Below, piece after piece: positions 21,641 to 33,482 of a DNA stretch of 64,000 nt; position 1 is the first letter of the stretch; each line of letters begins with the position of its first letter. Below the pieces are notes generated by a model. That model saw only the letters and a program-made list of their open reading frames with translations, was not told the origin of the DNA and made no database searches. The DNA comes from Congeria kusceri (lineage: Eukaryota > Mollusca > Bivalvia > Myida > Dreissenidae). The stretch lies in assembly GCA_027627225.1 (NCBI GenBank), contig CM051024.1, positions 83,302,704-83,366,703 of the forward strand. Reading direction: 5' to 3'. Made by a program: the position numbers and the translations under genes.

Positions 21641-21983
21641 AAGATTAGTATTATATTGAACATTGAATGTTAACGCTTCTTTGAACTGGATAGTTGTGTC
21701 ATTATTGCCATTACTTTTTAAACAGACATAATTAATTTCATTATATAACATTAATTACAGAACATCATTATTTATTTTTTGCGATCTAATTGCCCATCCA
21801 TATTTTAGTTCTAACTGAAATAACTTATAAATAATGAACACATAATCACCTTCTCAATTGTAATATTTCTTAATTAGAAAAAAATGTAGTTGCAAATGTA
21901 GTTGCTTTAGCAACTGAAGGTTTACATTATTTTTATAAATTACCAGACAACTTTATGTTTGGTCCGAAAAAAAAGCAGCCACT

Positions 21984-22238
21984 GTGCTGAGACAGCCGCA
22001 TGTTCCATTATTCCGGGAATTCGTGAGAAGACGTCTTCTTGTCCATGGCGAAAGGCACACTTATTTGTGTAACGCACTTGAGTGCAAGGATCCACATGCA
22101 ACTGTACGCTGGATATCGTGTAATGTGTGTGGGCGATGGCTTCATGAGATTTGCAAATAATTAGCCTCTGAAGATGGTTATGTTTGCGAAATTTGCACAG
22201 TAACAGCTGATATAGTTGTTCTTAAGTGTAATTGTTGA
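21984..22238 (+). pseudogene. PHD-finger exon, C-terminus of the integrase-protease gene
   Basis: The frame reads VLRQPHVPLFREFVRRR, then YLCNALECKDPHATVRW, ISCNVCGRWLHEICK, a TAA, LASEDGYVCEICTV and ends TGA at 22236-22238. Zinc ligands C-x4-C, C-x2-C, H-x2-C and C-x2-C are in the C4HC3 order of PHD fingers, with the aromatic residue two before the His. A PHD finger after a Ulp1-like protease fits the proposed fusion. One stop breaks it. Confidence 0.7.
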
Positions 22239-23390
22239 TGTTGAGACCACCGAGCACCACTAAATGTCTTGCTACTATATTGATAACTGTGGTTTTGACT
22301 AATTTCTTGGGAATATTTATATTATAGTTTGCCAGATAAAACTTTCTATTGCTGTGACATTTTGAGGAGGACAATGTTGATGGTTATAGCTTATAATGAA
22401 TTGAACTGCTATACCATGTCCGAATGTCAGCTTTTTCTTGCACGCAACTTCACCTAACCCACAACTTGTGACATAGATACAACTCTGCCACCATAATAAT
22501 AGAACAGTATATTATGTAGTATGGGTATTTTGTGTATTATGTATTAAGTTTCCTCTTTCCGTCGATTTATTTTTGTTTATTTAATGCAATGTTTTTCCAC
22601 AGTCGGTCTGTCTTAGAATACATAATTGTATAACTGAAATTAGTGCAAAGTTGAAACATCTTTGACATAACTTTCTGAGTATCCATAAAAACATATTGAT
22701 AATTTATTGAACGTTTTTATGTGATTGGGGTATTTTTATGTTCATTCGCAAAATAAATGTATCATTATTACAAAACAGAGCGAATCAAAAAGTAAGAACT
22801 ATTTTCAATAATATCTCGCAATGGCAACATTTATTTTATGTTTTCATATTTATTTGTAATAAAATATAACATATCTTGACATATACGACATATCAAGACA
22901 AAAGCATGTAAGCATATAAACAGACCAAACAACGCACAATAATAATGACAATTCATGGCAACACAAGTTACACAATTATCAATACATTCATTATATTAAT
23001 CAATACAGTGTGTATAAAACAATGTAATGTTAACTGTTTCAAAAAAAAACATAATAATATTTATATTTATATGAAATTTTAAAAGTGGTAAATGGAGGAT
23101 ACTCCTTTTAAATGTTATTAAAGATTATTCTTTAAACAATGATTTATGAGTGCAAAGAATCTGTTAATTCTTAAGGTTTGTTTTATGCCGTAACGCTAAT
23201 ATGTTTGTCAACAGAACGTGTATTGTAGTGTTAATAATATATATATTTCTAGTGTTTATATTACAAAGTCATTACTAAGTCATTGTAACGAGAGAAAAAG
23301 AGACGACCAAACCAAATAGGAAGAAGAAAAAAACAACACCATACATCATTTAAACATGTAAAACTACATTATCAATGTAGTGTACTGTGA
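22239..23390. other. no gene seen
   Basis: AT-rich sequence between the integrase gene and the LINE. No coding or structural signal found. Confidence 0.5.
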
Positions 23391-23439
23391 TGTGTAAGGC
23401 GTAAGCTAAGCATACCCGACGTTTAGATAACATTCCAAC

Positions 23440-23900
23440 AAAAAACGAAATGGATTGTTGTCTGTCGGAAAAGGAAACAATACATAAAATGTTAAATGTT
23501 TGATCGCATTAAATTAACAAATTTGGATAACAAAAATTGTTTGTCAAACGGTAAGGGAAAGAAACATAATCCGTTAAATGTTTGATTGTATTAACACATT
23601 GGATAGCATGAATTGTTTAACATTTGTGTTATTATAATGCCTCGTCTATGTTAACCTATCATAAAGAAGTGTTTTCATCAGATTAATATGATGTAATTTT
23701 CTATCTATAATTTGGATAGTAAAAAAGTGCTTGTCAATAGGTAAGGGAAAAAAAAAATATGTTAAATGTTAAATGTTTGATTGTATTAAATTAACAAATT
23801 TAGATAGTAAGAAGTGTTTATCATTTTTATTATTATAATAACTCGTCAATGTTAACATATCTTGAAGAAGTGTTTCCATCGTATTGATATGATGTATTCT
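23440..23900 (-). repeat. internal repeats in the LINE 3' region
   Basis: GGTAAGGGAAA, GTTAAATGTTTGATTGTATT, ATTAACAAATTTxGATA and ATGTTAACxTATC blocks occur two to four times with spacings of about 110 and 230 bases, so the 3' untranslated region is partly tandem. Confidence 0.65.
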
Positions 23901-24037
23901 TCTATCACTGATCATATTACATTTATAAATGGTATAACAAACATGACTCAAAATAACGTTTACATGTTTATAACCATCACAATCAACTTTGAAACCAATT
24001 GTTATGTTATGAACAGTTTTCAGTGGTATAGTAATTT

Positions 24038-26643
24038 CTATCTTTCTAAATATGGCATTAATATTCTTTCAAAATGGGTCAACAATAATTTAACCCATTT
24101 TATTTTTAATGTTTTCGAATGTATTTCAATATCCGGCATTTCTAACCCACCTTCAAGCTTATTTCCAATTAGCACATTACGTTTAATTTTTTCGCTTCTG
24201 TTACTCCATAAGAATTTAAAAAGCATTGAATTTATTTCGCTAATAAACCGTTTGGGTATGCTTATTGATTGTATAAGATATGATAATTTGGGTAAAAGTA
24301 TCGCTTTTATAACTGTTATTTTTTCCAAAGAATGTGAGCTTGCGTTTGTTCCAATCATTAATTATTTTTTGACAAGTCTCAATTTTGCTTTTCCAGTTTA
24401 GTATTTCGCATTGGTTTTGATTTGTTCCAAAATAGGTTTTAAAGTTATATCATGTATTTTTGTGTCAGAAGTAATTTTAGAATTGCCCGTCTGTATACCT
24501 TCTGTTTTATGTTTATTTAATTGCAAACCGGATATGGCCCCAAATGTGTCAATAATTGTCAAAGCTTTCGATATCTCGTTGGTGTTTTTTTAAAACAGTG
24601 TAGTGTCATCTGCAAGTTGGGTTAGTTTAATATATTTGATCTAAGATTATTGGCTAAAACTTCTGCAATTATGATAAACAATAGAGCTGAAAGGGGACAT
24701 CCTTGTCGGATGCCTCTTGATATCTTAAAGAAAGTTGATTTCCATCCATTGTTCATAACGGAGGAGCTTATATTTGTGTACAAAATTTTCACCCAGTTAA
24801 TAATATCGGTTTTAAAGCCATATTTATGTAAAGTTTCAATCATTAAGACCCATCCAACAGTATCAAAATCCTTTTTGAAATCGAGGAATAAAATTGCGCC
24901 ATCTATATCAAATGTTTCAGCGTGGTCAATAATGTCCTGTATTTGGCGAATATTACAACCGATAAATCTATTTTTTATGAATCTTTGTTGATCTAAACTT
25001 ATAAGTTTTGAAGGTTTGTAGTACATCTTGTAGCCTTGTTGCCAGGAGTTTTGCTAATATTTTATAGTCGATATTCAAAAGCGAAATGGGACGCCAATTT
25101 TCAAGATTCTCAGGATCTCCCTTTTTGTATAGTAACGAAAAAATACATTGTTTTTGACTTCTTGATAATTCACCATTTTGTTCGCATTCTATAATACAAT
25201 TTAACAACAATAGAGATAATTTTGTCCAAACCTTTCTATAAAATTCGACTGATAGCCCGTCTAGCCCAGGACTTTTATTAGACTTCATTGAATTTAAGGC
25301 ATCGCTTAGTTCTGTTAACGAAATTGCGCCTTCGCATAAGTGTGCTTCATTTTCTGATAACATCGTTTCAAAATGTGTTTCATTTAAGTAAGACTGGACC
25401 TTTTGATTATCAATTGAATTTGACTTATAAAGTGTCTCGTAAAATACAACCTCTTCTTTGAGAATATCTTTAATATTAGTTAACCTTTTATTTTCGACAC
25501 GTCGAGATGAAATTGTTTTCATATTTTGTCTTGACTTTTCAAGAATAAGAAAATATTTAGTGTTGCATTCTCCTTCTTCTACAAATTGAACATTTGATCT
25601 TATACGAGCTCCGTTTGCTTTAAAAGTGTAAATTTTTTCTATTTCATGTTTTAATTCTAAATTTTTTGCAGTATTCTTATTATTAGTAACTAACTGATTA
25701 AGTTGTTCTTCAAGCAACTGTAATGCATTGTGGCGCTGGCGTGATTTTGTTTTCGAATAACGTAAAGATGTTTGTTTAATTTCAAATTTACAAATTTCCC
25801 ATATCGTGGCATGGCTTGAAATGTTCAAATTACTGCATTCGTCGATTAGTTGTTCAATTTGCGAACAATATTCAACATCATTTAACAACGAATTGTTTAT
25901 TTTCCAAAATCCAGGTCCTCTTTTAAAAGGTGTTTTGAATTTAATTGAGATAGCCATGTGATCAGTGGACTGAATAACCGCTGGTCTGATATCGGTAGAA
26001 AAGACTAAAGGGACAATGTTATATTCTATTAGCCAAAAGTCGATACGGCTCATTTCATGTTTATTTTTTCGTCTCCAAGTGAATTGAGATTTATTCGGGT
26101 TAAGAAGTCGCCATATATCAGTTAAATTATTGTTTTTTATTAAGTTTTGAAGATTTGGATTAATAACTATTTTTGTCTTAGATGTGGATATTCTATCAGT
26201 CGTTTGATTTATTTCGTTGAAATCGCCACTTATAATTTAATAGCTAGAGAGTTATCTACAAGTATTTCAGAAATATTTTTAAAGAATATATTACGTTGCT
26301 TCTTATTATTAGGCGCATATATGTCTAGTAACGAATAAACATTGTTTTTCATTTCAATGTTCATAATGCAATATCTACCATTTGGGTCGTGCAAAAAATT
26401 AATCATTTCAAAATTCAAATGTTTTCTTATTAAAATAGAGACTCCCTTGCTATTATGTTCCCCAAAAGAATTGTATAAATTCCATTCTGAGAAATCTTCC
26501 TTTAATGTAAAGTTCAAGTCCTCAAAGAAATGCGTTTCTTGTAAAAATGTAATATCTGTTTTTTGGTTTAGTAAATACTGGTTTAGTCTAGCTCGTTTCA
26601 AATTATCCCTCAAACCTTGTACGTTAAGGGAAATAATTTGCAA
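24038..26643 (-). pseudogene. LINE ORF2: AP endonuclease and reverse transcriptase, frameshifted
   Basis: Starts at 26643 with MQIISLNVQGLRDN, the usual ORF2 beginning. Endonuclease motifs in order: LNVQGL, FLQETH, IYAPNN, GDFNE (after a frameshift near 26235), SRIDFW and STDHMA. Reverse transcriptase: SNKSPGLDGLSVEFY, NWRPISLLNIDYKI, then after a frameshift near 25030 DQQRFIKNRFIG, LFLDFKKDFDTV (motif A), ISRGIRQGCPLSALL (motif B) and LADDTT (motif C, near 24620, beyond another break). The C-terminal part at 24358-24038 reads GKITVIKAILLPKL and SEKIKRN. Style fits the L1/Tx1 group. The protein nicks target DNA and copies LINE RNA. Confidence 0.85.
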
Positions 26644-26653
26644 AATATCTTCC

Positions 26654-27458
26654 TTAGTGATTATTTACATATTTGCAAACAATAAATAATAAATCGCGCA
26701 TAACAATGTAATACATTTTACCCAGTGAAAAAATATAAATGGCTGGCATAATAAAACATACTTTAGGTACATTGAAACTGTGAATATAATTGTTGCGAAA
26801 CCTATAAAACGGTAAATGTACACATAGAGGGACTAATCGCGTTGTGCTATTAACTCGAAGTAATGATGCGTAGCGGTCAGCGTGGAACAGGTTTACCGCT
26901 TTGATACCGCTATGTACAGAAACATACAAAAATATGTGGTTACTATTCGAATATATGCACAGAAGATTTGGTAATCGATAATGTATTTTAAGATGACAAG
27001 TAGCGTTAAAACTTGCAACCTCATGCATGTGTCCCACTTTTAGTATAAGTTGAAAAAAGTGAATTACGGAACAATGAGATCTTATAACTATAAAAATAGG
27101 ATTTTTCACACAAAAATAAAAGAATGATGATAATTCAAAAAATATTATTTCATGGGTAAAACGTGCTTGAGAAACAAGACTAGTATAAACAATTATATTC
27201 AATTTACAAAGGAATGGTAATGCTTTACTTAGTTTAATAGTTTAATATGTTTTATATAAAATTTATATCTAGAATGTCCAATAGACGAATTGTTCTCAAA
27301 ATCTTTATATAAACTAATCATTTTATTTTAAATTATTAAAATTGCGTCAGCGCAGTTGACTCTAAATACTATAGACCGTTCAATTGTAAATATATCCAAT
27401 TTCAAACGCTCATCCATGAAATCGTTCCAACAGTTAAAGAGTGTAATCATTGTAAATA
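26654..27458 (-). other. inter-ORF region of the LINE
   Basis: About 800 bases between ORF1 and ORF2. A 182-codon frame (27202-26654) is open in it but is Phe/Ile/Tyr/His-rich and has no motif I recognise. It could be chance openness or a relic. Confidence 0.4.
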
Positions 27459-28512
27459 TCACTGGTTCTTGTTTTTCCCTTTTTTTGCTGGTTTTAACAT
27501 CAATCTGTCGTGAAGCTCTTCTGCGGGGGTGGGCGGGGAACGCTCTGGAACATTCGCCGATTTCGCTTTGTACGGGGTCACGAACTTGTTAGCGTGAACA
27601 CAGTTATCGATAGAAGGCTGGTTTGATTGGCGCCCGATTTGCACGTGCTTTCTACCTCTGTTTGGTTTGCTTGCCACCGGGGTTTTACTGGTGTGGCCAT
27701 TACTATCGATTTCTTTGGTTGTCGCACCATCACTTTGTTGATCAACCACAGTTTCGTCGTCCGATTGCTCGGATTCTGAGGTGCATGGGCTTGACTCTGT
27801 GTCACGTATATCGTTGACTAGGCAATCTGACTTATTGTGTCCCTTTTCCCCACAGCTTACACAGACCCAGTCATTTGGGCATTTGGCAAACAAATGGCCA
27901 TCCTGTAAACATTTGATGCATTTTAGTGGCCTATTTTCATTGCTGCGCTGTCCTAAATGCAGGACACGTCCTATGAATATGCTAAATGACATTGTTGGCG
28001 GGAGGGGTGCTTTCAGGGAAGAAGCCGATACAATAGCGACTCTGTCTCCTGTTTCACAATTTGTCAATTTGTTGTTTTTGAAGTTTTCCGCGGTACATTG
28101 AGATAACATCTGCCCCTTTTAGGGTTAGAGCTCTTGTAATAGCTCCGTCTTCAACGAACAGGGGGATGTTCTTGACACGTACCCGTATCGTTTGCTCGCT
28201 ATCCATGCGACCAGGGTTAGTATTTAGCACGGGGATAGATTTTCCACGCAGGCTTATACCCTCCGCCATCAATATGACTTTATCGTCTAAATTGTCCAAG
28301 TATATGCGCCACATACCGCGTACACGCTGTAAACCGGTTATGTGCGCTGGGTTAATATTTTTGCCTATAGCTTGGTAAAGCTCTACAAGTTGGAGCCATT
28401 CATGTCGCTCGGGTTTTCGATTACAAAACAAATCAACTTCTCTCATGAACCCAAGTGGAATGCTATATTGTTTGTCAATGGCGTTAGTACTGGAATTTGA
28501 CCTTTCCGCCAT
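27459..28512 (-). pseudogene. LINE ORF1: nucleic-acid-binding protein with CCHC knuckles
   Basis: Begins at 28512 (MAERSNSSTNAIDK). The first frame, to about 28070, holds an RRM-like stretch (LQRVRGMWRIYLDN, KGADVISMYRGKL). After a frameshift in the run near 28070-28085 the second frame continues (NCETGDRVAIVSAS) with two CCHC zinc knuckles, CIKCLQDGHLFAKC and CVSCGEKGHNKSDC, and an acidic/basic tail ending in KPAKKGKNKNQ at 27459. LINE ORF1 proteins coat the element RNA. Restoring one base would join the two frames, so the copy is only slightly damaged. Confidence 0.8.
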
Positions 28513-28639
28513 ATTGTCCGCTTGATGCGCTTGGGTTAACGTTGCAATTTTTGTTAAATAATTTCCAATTCAGATTGTCACAAACGTACCTTGATAGTGT
28601 TTTATATCCTTTAATATCATTGTGTCACAATAACACACA

Positions 28640-28669
28640 AATATCGGTATATTTCAATATACCGATATT
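28640..28669. repeat. perfect 13-bp inverted repeat with 4-base loop
   Basis: Arms 28640-28652 and 28657-28669 around TTCA. AT-rich with a CCGATA core. Lies just upstream of the LINE 5' end. Confidence 0.9.
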
Positions 28670-28699
28670 GGCAATGGCAACATATATTAACCAAGGGTA

Positions 28700-30640
28700 A
28701 ATGTTCATACATTTATACAGAAGACTGTCAAGACTTTATACTTTCGTGTCGATTGGAAAAAAAAGAGCATATACTGGAATTTATACTTATATTATAAGCT
28801 TTATAATGTAGGATTATCAGTAGGTTTGAATGACATTGTCCAACCAATGATTAAATATGAATGTAAAATAATTTACAGAAACAAATGCGTTTTTTTCAGT
28901 TTTTAAGCGATATAAGTAAAATTATGTGTTGTAAAACATAATTATGTTAAGATTAGGATAATAAATAGATTCGTTATGTTTAACTTTTCGTACTATAGAA
29001 ACACAAAAAAAGAATGCAGAAAAAGATGACGTCACACACTAGTGTAAACTGCATCATGAATACAGGGTACCGAGTCTGTTATGTATAAGCTATAAGCCCC
29101 AAAAATCCGATTCTGGCGAGAGAAAAGAAGAACATTACCAGATGTATGTTTAAAAGTTAACAATTTTAATCAGTAAAATGTGTTTAACCTTTTATTGTCA
29201 AATTAAAATGTATATGGCTTACTGTATTTATCATATTTATTTCATGTGTTCTTGTGTTGTCTTTGATGTTGTTGATTTAATAAGCCAAGAGTAAATCGTG
29301 GTTAGTTGTTGTTTTGACGAAAAATATGAACGGTTAATGGATTATTTATGCTTGTAAGAATTATAAGACTTGCTTTTTTTGTCTTTAATGCATATTTGTA
29401 AGGGATGTATTGCCGGATTTAAAGGGAGAGAGGGCCTATGCCTCCAATATAATTATATAACATTTTGATTTTTAAAACTCAATATACATAATTTTTTTAT
29501 GTGTTCTTCAGTCAATTTTTTGTCATGATAAAACTAATTGTTCGGTTCTGTATTTTTTCTACAACTTTTTATTTCTGTCGATATTGCACCTTATGATGTA
29601 GATCTATCCCAACATATAATAAGGAACAAAAGCAGTTTGTTGGAGGCTTTTTTCAGCAACTGAATATTTACGCCCTCTCTAACTCAAAATCCTGAATCCG
29701 CGCCTAGAAATTTCTTACATTCTAACTTGTATAGTCACTGAACAAGGGAATCCATATATCCTATGTCAGATAAAACATTAAAACAAATAAAAGACAAATG
29801 CCTCAGCGAGGCTAAAACAATCCACGACCTTTTTTAGGATAGCGCTAAGAAGCAAAAAATACTAATACTAATTTGCCAAAATACCTGTCAACTTTTCCAG
29901 AAAATGTGACAATATACCTCATTTACACATAATTTCCAAAATTGTATTAGCCAAAGGCTAATCAGGCTATTGGTAATGCTAACATAGACTTTAGATTTGG
30001 TCTTATATGCATACCACTAGGCTTTAGCTTAACTTAACTTAGGTGCAGTTTTTTTAAAATTATTTAGGTAACCCTACCATGACAAATACAAAATACCACT
30101 GCCACTATTCTCAGTAATTTAGTAGTGAAAGAGCTGGTCTTACAACCCTCGTGGGAAATTATAACAGAGAAACCAGTCAATAATGACAGGGGTTCTGACT
30201 GAAATTGTCGGATTAAGGCAGGATAAAAAGCTTTTCATATGACGCGTGTTAAGAAGTCAAATAAAGGCGCGACAATAGATATAATATGGCATTTATCGAA
30301 TTAAGATTTCCCAAAAGTCAGTTACAAGAAAGTGAGTTATTATATATGTGAAATAATTCGAATATGATTTTCATTAACTTAATAGACATAAAAGTAACAT
30401 GTATGTTCAATAAATACGAATGCTTAATGATGTGTTACAAAATACTTAGTTTGGTGTGTTTCTCTGTGCATGTTCCGTTTTAAATGAACCGCTTTCCGTG
30501 TATTTGTAAGCTGTGTATTTGTAATATGTATCAAATTTACACTACTGGTTGTAACTGTTGGCAAAAATAGACAAAACTACTGACTTAATTTGATATTATT
30601 ATCAAAATGTTGTCATATGTCAAGTATTATTTGGTCATCA
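28700..30640. other. no gene seen
   Basis: About 1.9 kb of AT-rich sequence. No open frame above 60 codons, no recognised repeat family. Confidence 0.5.
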
Positions 30641-30684
30641 TGATATTATTGCCCATGAGAATTGTAAGACCAACTCATTGCCAA

Positions 30685-32465
30685 GAATAATTATAATGAT
30701 GATGATGATGGTGGTGGCGGTTTCTCATATTTCTCATGGTTAGGTTATAATAATTGCTCGCGAAGATTGCAAGACCAACTTATATATATCTCCTGGTAAG
30801 CTTATAATGATTGCCAATGAGGATTTAAGACCAACTTTGACTAGAATAATGATGAGGAAGATGGTTGTGTCTTATATTTCTCATGGTAAGGTTATGATGC
30901 TTGCCCATGAGGATTTTAATAACAAGTTATTGAATACAATAATGATGATGGTGGTGGTGGTGTCTTATATTTCTCATGATAAGGTTATAATAAATGTCAG
31001 TGACCATAGTAAGACCAACTTATTTTCTACAATAAGGATGATGGTTGTGGAGGTGTCACATATTTCTCATGGTAAGGTTATCATGATTGCCCATGAAAAT
31101 TGTAAGACCAACTCTTTGACTACAATAATAATAATGATGATGGTGGTGGAGGTGTCTTTCATTTCTCATAGTAAGGTTAAGATGATTTCCCGTGAGGATT
31201 GTAAGACCTAATAATTGACTAGAATAATAATGATGAAGATGGTGATAGCGGTGTATTATATTTCTCATGGTACGGTTATGATGATTGCCCGTGAGGATGG
31301 TAAGACCAAGTTATTGACTACAATAAGGATGATGGTGGTAGTGTTTTCTGATAAATATGGTAAGGTTATGATTATTGCCCATGAGGATTGTAAGACAAAC
31401 TCTTTGACTAGAATAAAGATGTTGGTGGTGGTGTATGTGGTTTATATTTCTCATTTTAAGGTTATTATGATGAAGGTAGTGGTGGTGTGCTACATCTTTC
31501 ATGGTAATGTTATAAAAATTGCCCATGAGGATTGTAAGACCAAGCCTATGACTAGAATAATGATGATGATGGTGGTCGTGTCCTATATTTCTCATGGTTT
31601 GGTTATAATAATTGCCTGTGGGGATTGCAAGATCAACTTTTTGCTTACAATAATGGTGATGGTGGTGGTGGTGTCTTATATTTATCGTGGTTAGGTTATA
31701 TTAATTGCCTGTCATAATTGTAAGACCAACCTATTGACTACAATAATGAATGTAGTGGTCGTGTGCTATATTTCTCAGGGTAAGCTTATAATAATTGTTT
31801 TGAGTATTGTAAGATCAATTCTTTTACTAGAATAATGATGATGATGGTGGCAGTGTCTTACATTTCTCATTGTTATGTTGTAATTGTTACCCGTGAGGAT
31901 TGTAAGACCAACATATTGACTATAATAATGATAATGGTGGTGGTGGTGGTGGCTTACATTTCTCATGGTAAGGTTATAATAATTACCCGTGAGGATTATA
32001 AGACCATCTTTTTGACCAGAATAATGATGATGTTGATGGTGCCCTATATTTATCATGATAAGGTTATACCATAATTGCCCTTGAGAATGGTAAGATTGAC
32101 TTATTGCTTACAATAATGATGATGGTGGTGGTGGTGTCCGATATTTCTCATAGTCAGGCTATACGAGTTGTCCGTGACCATGGTAAGACCAACTTATCGA
32201 CAACAATAGTGATGATATTGGTGGTGGTGGTGTCATATACTTCTCATGGTTAGTTTATACAATTGCCTGTGAGAAAGGTAAGATCAACTTATTGACCAAC
32301 TTATGGACTAAATTAATGATGATGATGGTGGTGGTGTCGTTTATTTCTCATGGTTAGGTTATAATAATTGCCCGTGAGGATTGTAAGACCAATTATTTGA
32401 CTACAATAATGATGAAGGTCGTGGTGGTGTGCTATATTTGCCATGATGCGGTTATAATAATTACG
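30685..32465 (+). repeat. minisatellite, about 20 units of about 96 bp
   Basis: Unit: TGATTGCCCxTGAGGATTGT, AAGACCAACTTATTGACTAC, AATAATGATGATGxTGGTGG, TGGTGTCxTATATTTCTCAT, GGTAAGGTTATAA. TATTTCTCAT-like words recur at about 30722, 30870, 30967, 31065, 31162, 31262 and so on to 32435. Many units are multiples of three long, so frames stay open for up to 159 codons (31215-31694). No homology to a protein is recognised and both strands are open, so it is not called coding. Confidence 0.9.
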
Positions 32466-32469
32466 ACAA

Positions 32470-33290
32470 CAATTAAAGTCATACAAATAAAACTATCATT
32501 TTCTTTGATTTGCTTGTCTATTAATGTACTCAGTTAAGGTTTGTCTTTATGATCGGCAAATAAGTCATTTTAAGGCAAGTGAAGAATTGAAATTACATTA
32601 ACGTTTTGGGGTAGACATACTTGGGGCCTGTAACAACCCATTCATAGTCGAAACATGTTGTTGTTGTTTTTCACAAGTGTGGCTGCAAAAATCTACAACT
32701 ATGGCTATGAAACTTCACACAGTCACAATGGTTAGGAAAAATGCTTAATGAGTGGGTTCACGGTAATGTAATGCGCAGCCTTCCGCTAGCAACTGGCGAT
32801 GGTGTTAAGATTTCAAACATTGAACTTTTGTTTATTGTTCCCTTTCCTATAAAATCCTTTCAAGTGACAACCTTTACGTAACCATCACATGTGTACCCAG
32901 CACATGTACTATATTATTTAAAAAATAAAGTAATAAACACAAGTAAAGGTTTAGCCTATTAATGAATTACTAGTTAATGAAAACATGTATTAAACAAGAG
33001 AACGTTAATATATAGTTTGCACGCAAATTCATACTTTCTTAGTCTTCCACGAAGAATAACTTATGTTAGCAAATCTGTATTAATAATTGCTACTAATGCG
33101 GTGTCTACGTACTGAAATGCGCAAGGTTGATTAAGCGACGAACGTGGCCTATGTTGATGATTCAAGCATCGCCTCCAGAATATTTTTTTTTTCATGTTAA
33201 AAACGACACGCAGAATGTTTTCTTTAGGCAAATATATTTACTTTAGTTTATTTTACAAATAATTCTGGGTAGATCCCAGTGATATTGAAA
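32470..33290. other. no gene seen
   Basis: AT-rich, no open frame above 60 codons and no recognised repeat. Confidence 0.5.
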
Positions 33291-33303
33291 ATCCTTTGAA
33301 AAA

Positions 33304-33468
33304 TAGTTGTATGATTAATTTGTGAAGTTGTTTTAAACTTTCAAATAAATCTCGGTGTCAAGAGATAAGCATATCAAATCGATACAATTAGTTGAATGAT
33401 TAAATTGTGAAGTTTAAACTTTCAAATAAATCTCGGTGTCAATAGATAATCATATCAAATCGATGACA
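33304..33468. repeat. two-copy tandem duplication of about 80 bp
   Basis: TAGTTGxATGATTAAxTTGT, GAAGTTxTAAACTTTC, AAATAAATCTCGGTGTCAA and ATCATATCAAATCGAT occur twice in a row with few differences. Confidence 0.85.
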
Positions 33469-33482
33469 CAACTTTTTATGCT

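Larger units (their letters stand above)
8198..22238 (+). mobile_element. decayed Ginger-type element: integrase + Ulp1-like protease + PHD finger
   Basis: Eight separated coding pieces on one strand, in the order expected for one protein: integrase zinc domain (8198-8388), linker (13086-13160), integrase core (13890-14122, 15119-15229, 19171-19342), linker (20185-20427), Ulp1-like protease (20855-21007 and a relic at 21584-21640) and PHD finger (21984-22238). GT/AG borders are visible and phases agree: 0 at 8388/13086, 0 at 13160/13890, 2 at 15229/19171, 0 at 19342/20185. Several stops and frameshifts make it a pseudogene. Gypsy-integrase-like (Ginger, KRBA2/GIN1-like) transposases are known, some reported with extra protease and PHD domains (from memory). 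No terminal inverted repeats were identified, so a domesticated host gene is an alternative. Confidence 0.65.
23400..28530 (-). mobile_element. nearly complete Tx1-like LINE
   Basis: On the minus strand, from ORF1 start (28512) through ORF2 to an AT-rich 3' region ending about 23400. It has two ORFs, ORF1 with CCHC knuckles and ORF2 with endonuclease and reverse transcriptase, separated by about 0.8 kb. ORF1 has one and ORF2 about four visible frame breaks, few for a dead copy, so it is a fairly young insertion. A second, truncated relative lies on the plus strand at 41940-44540. Confidence 0.8.

Noticed and set aside
23862..26689. Plus-strand frames up to 179 codons over the LINE
   Set aside because: Antisense of ORF2, whose endonuclease and reverse transcriptase motifs fix the minus strand as coding.
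30807..32074. Tandem open frames as a repeat protein gene
   Set aside because: Both strands are open, unit length varies, no start context or splice sites; minisatellite is the simpler reading.
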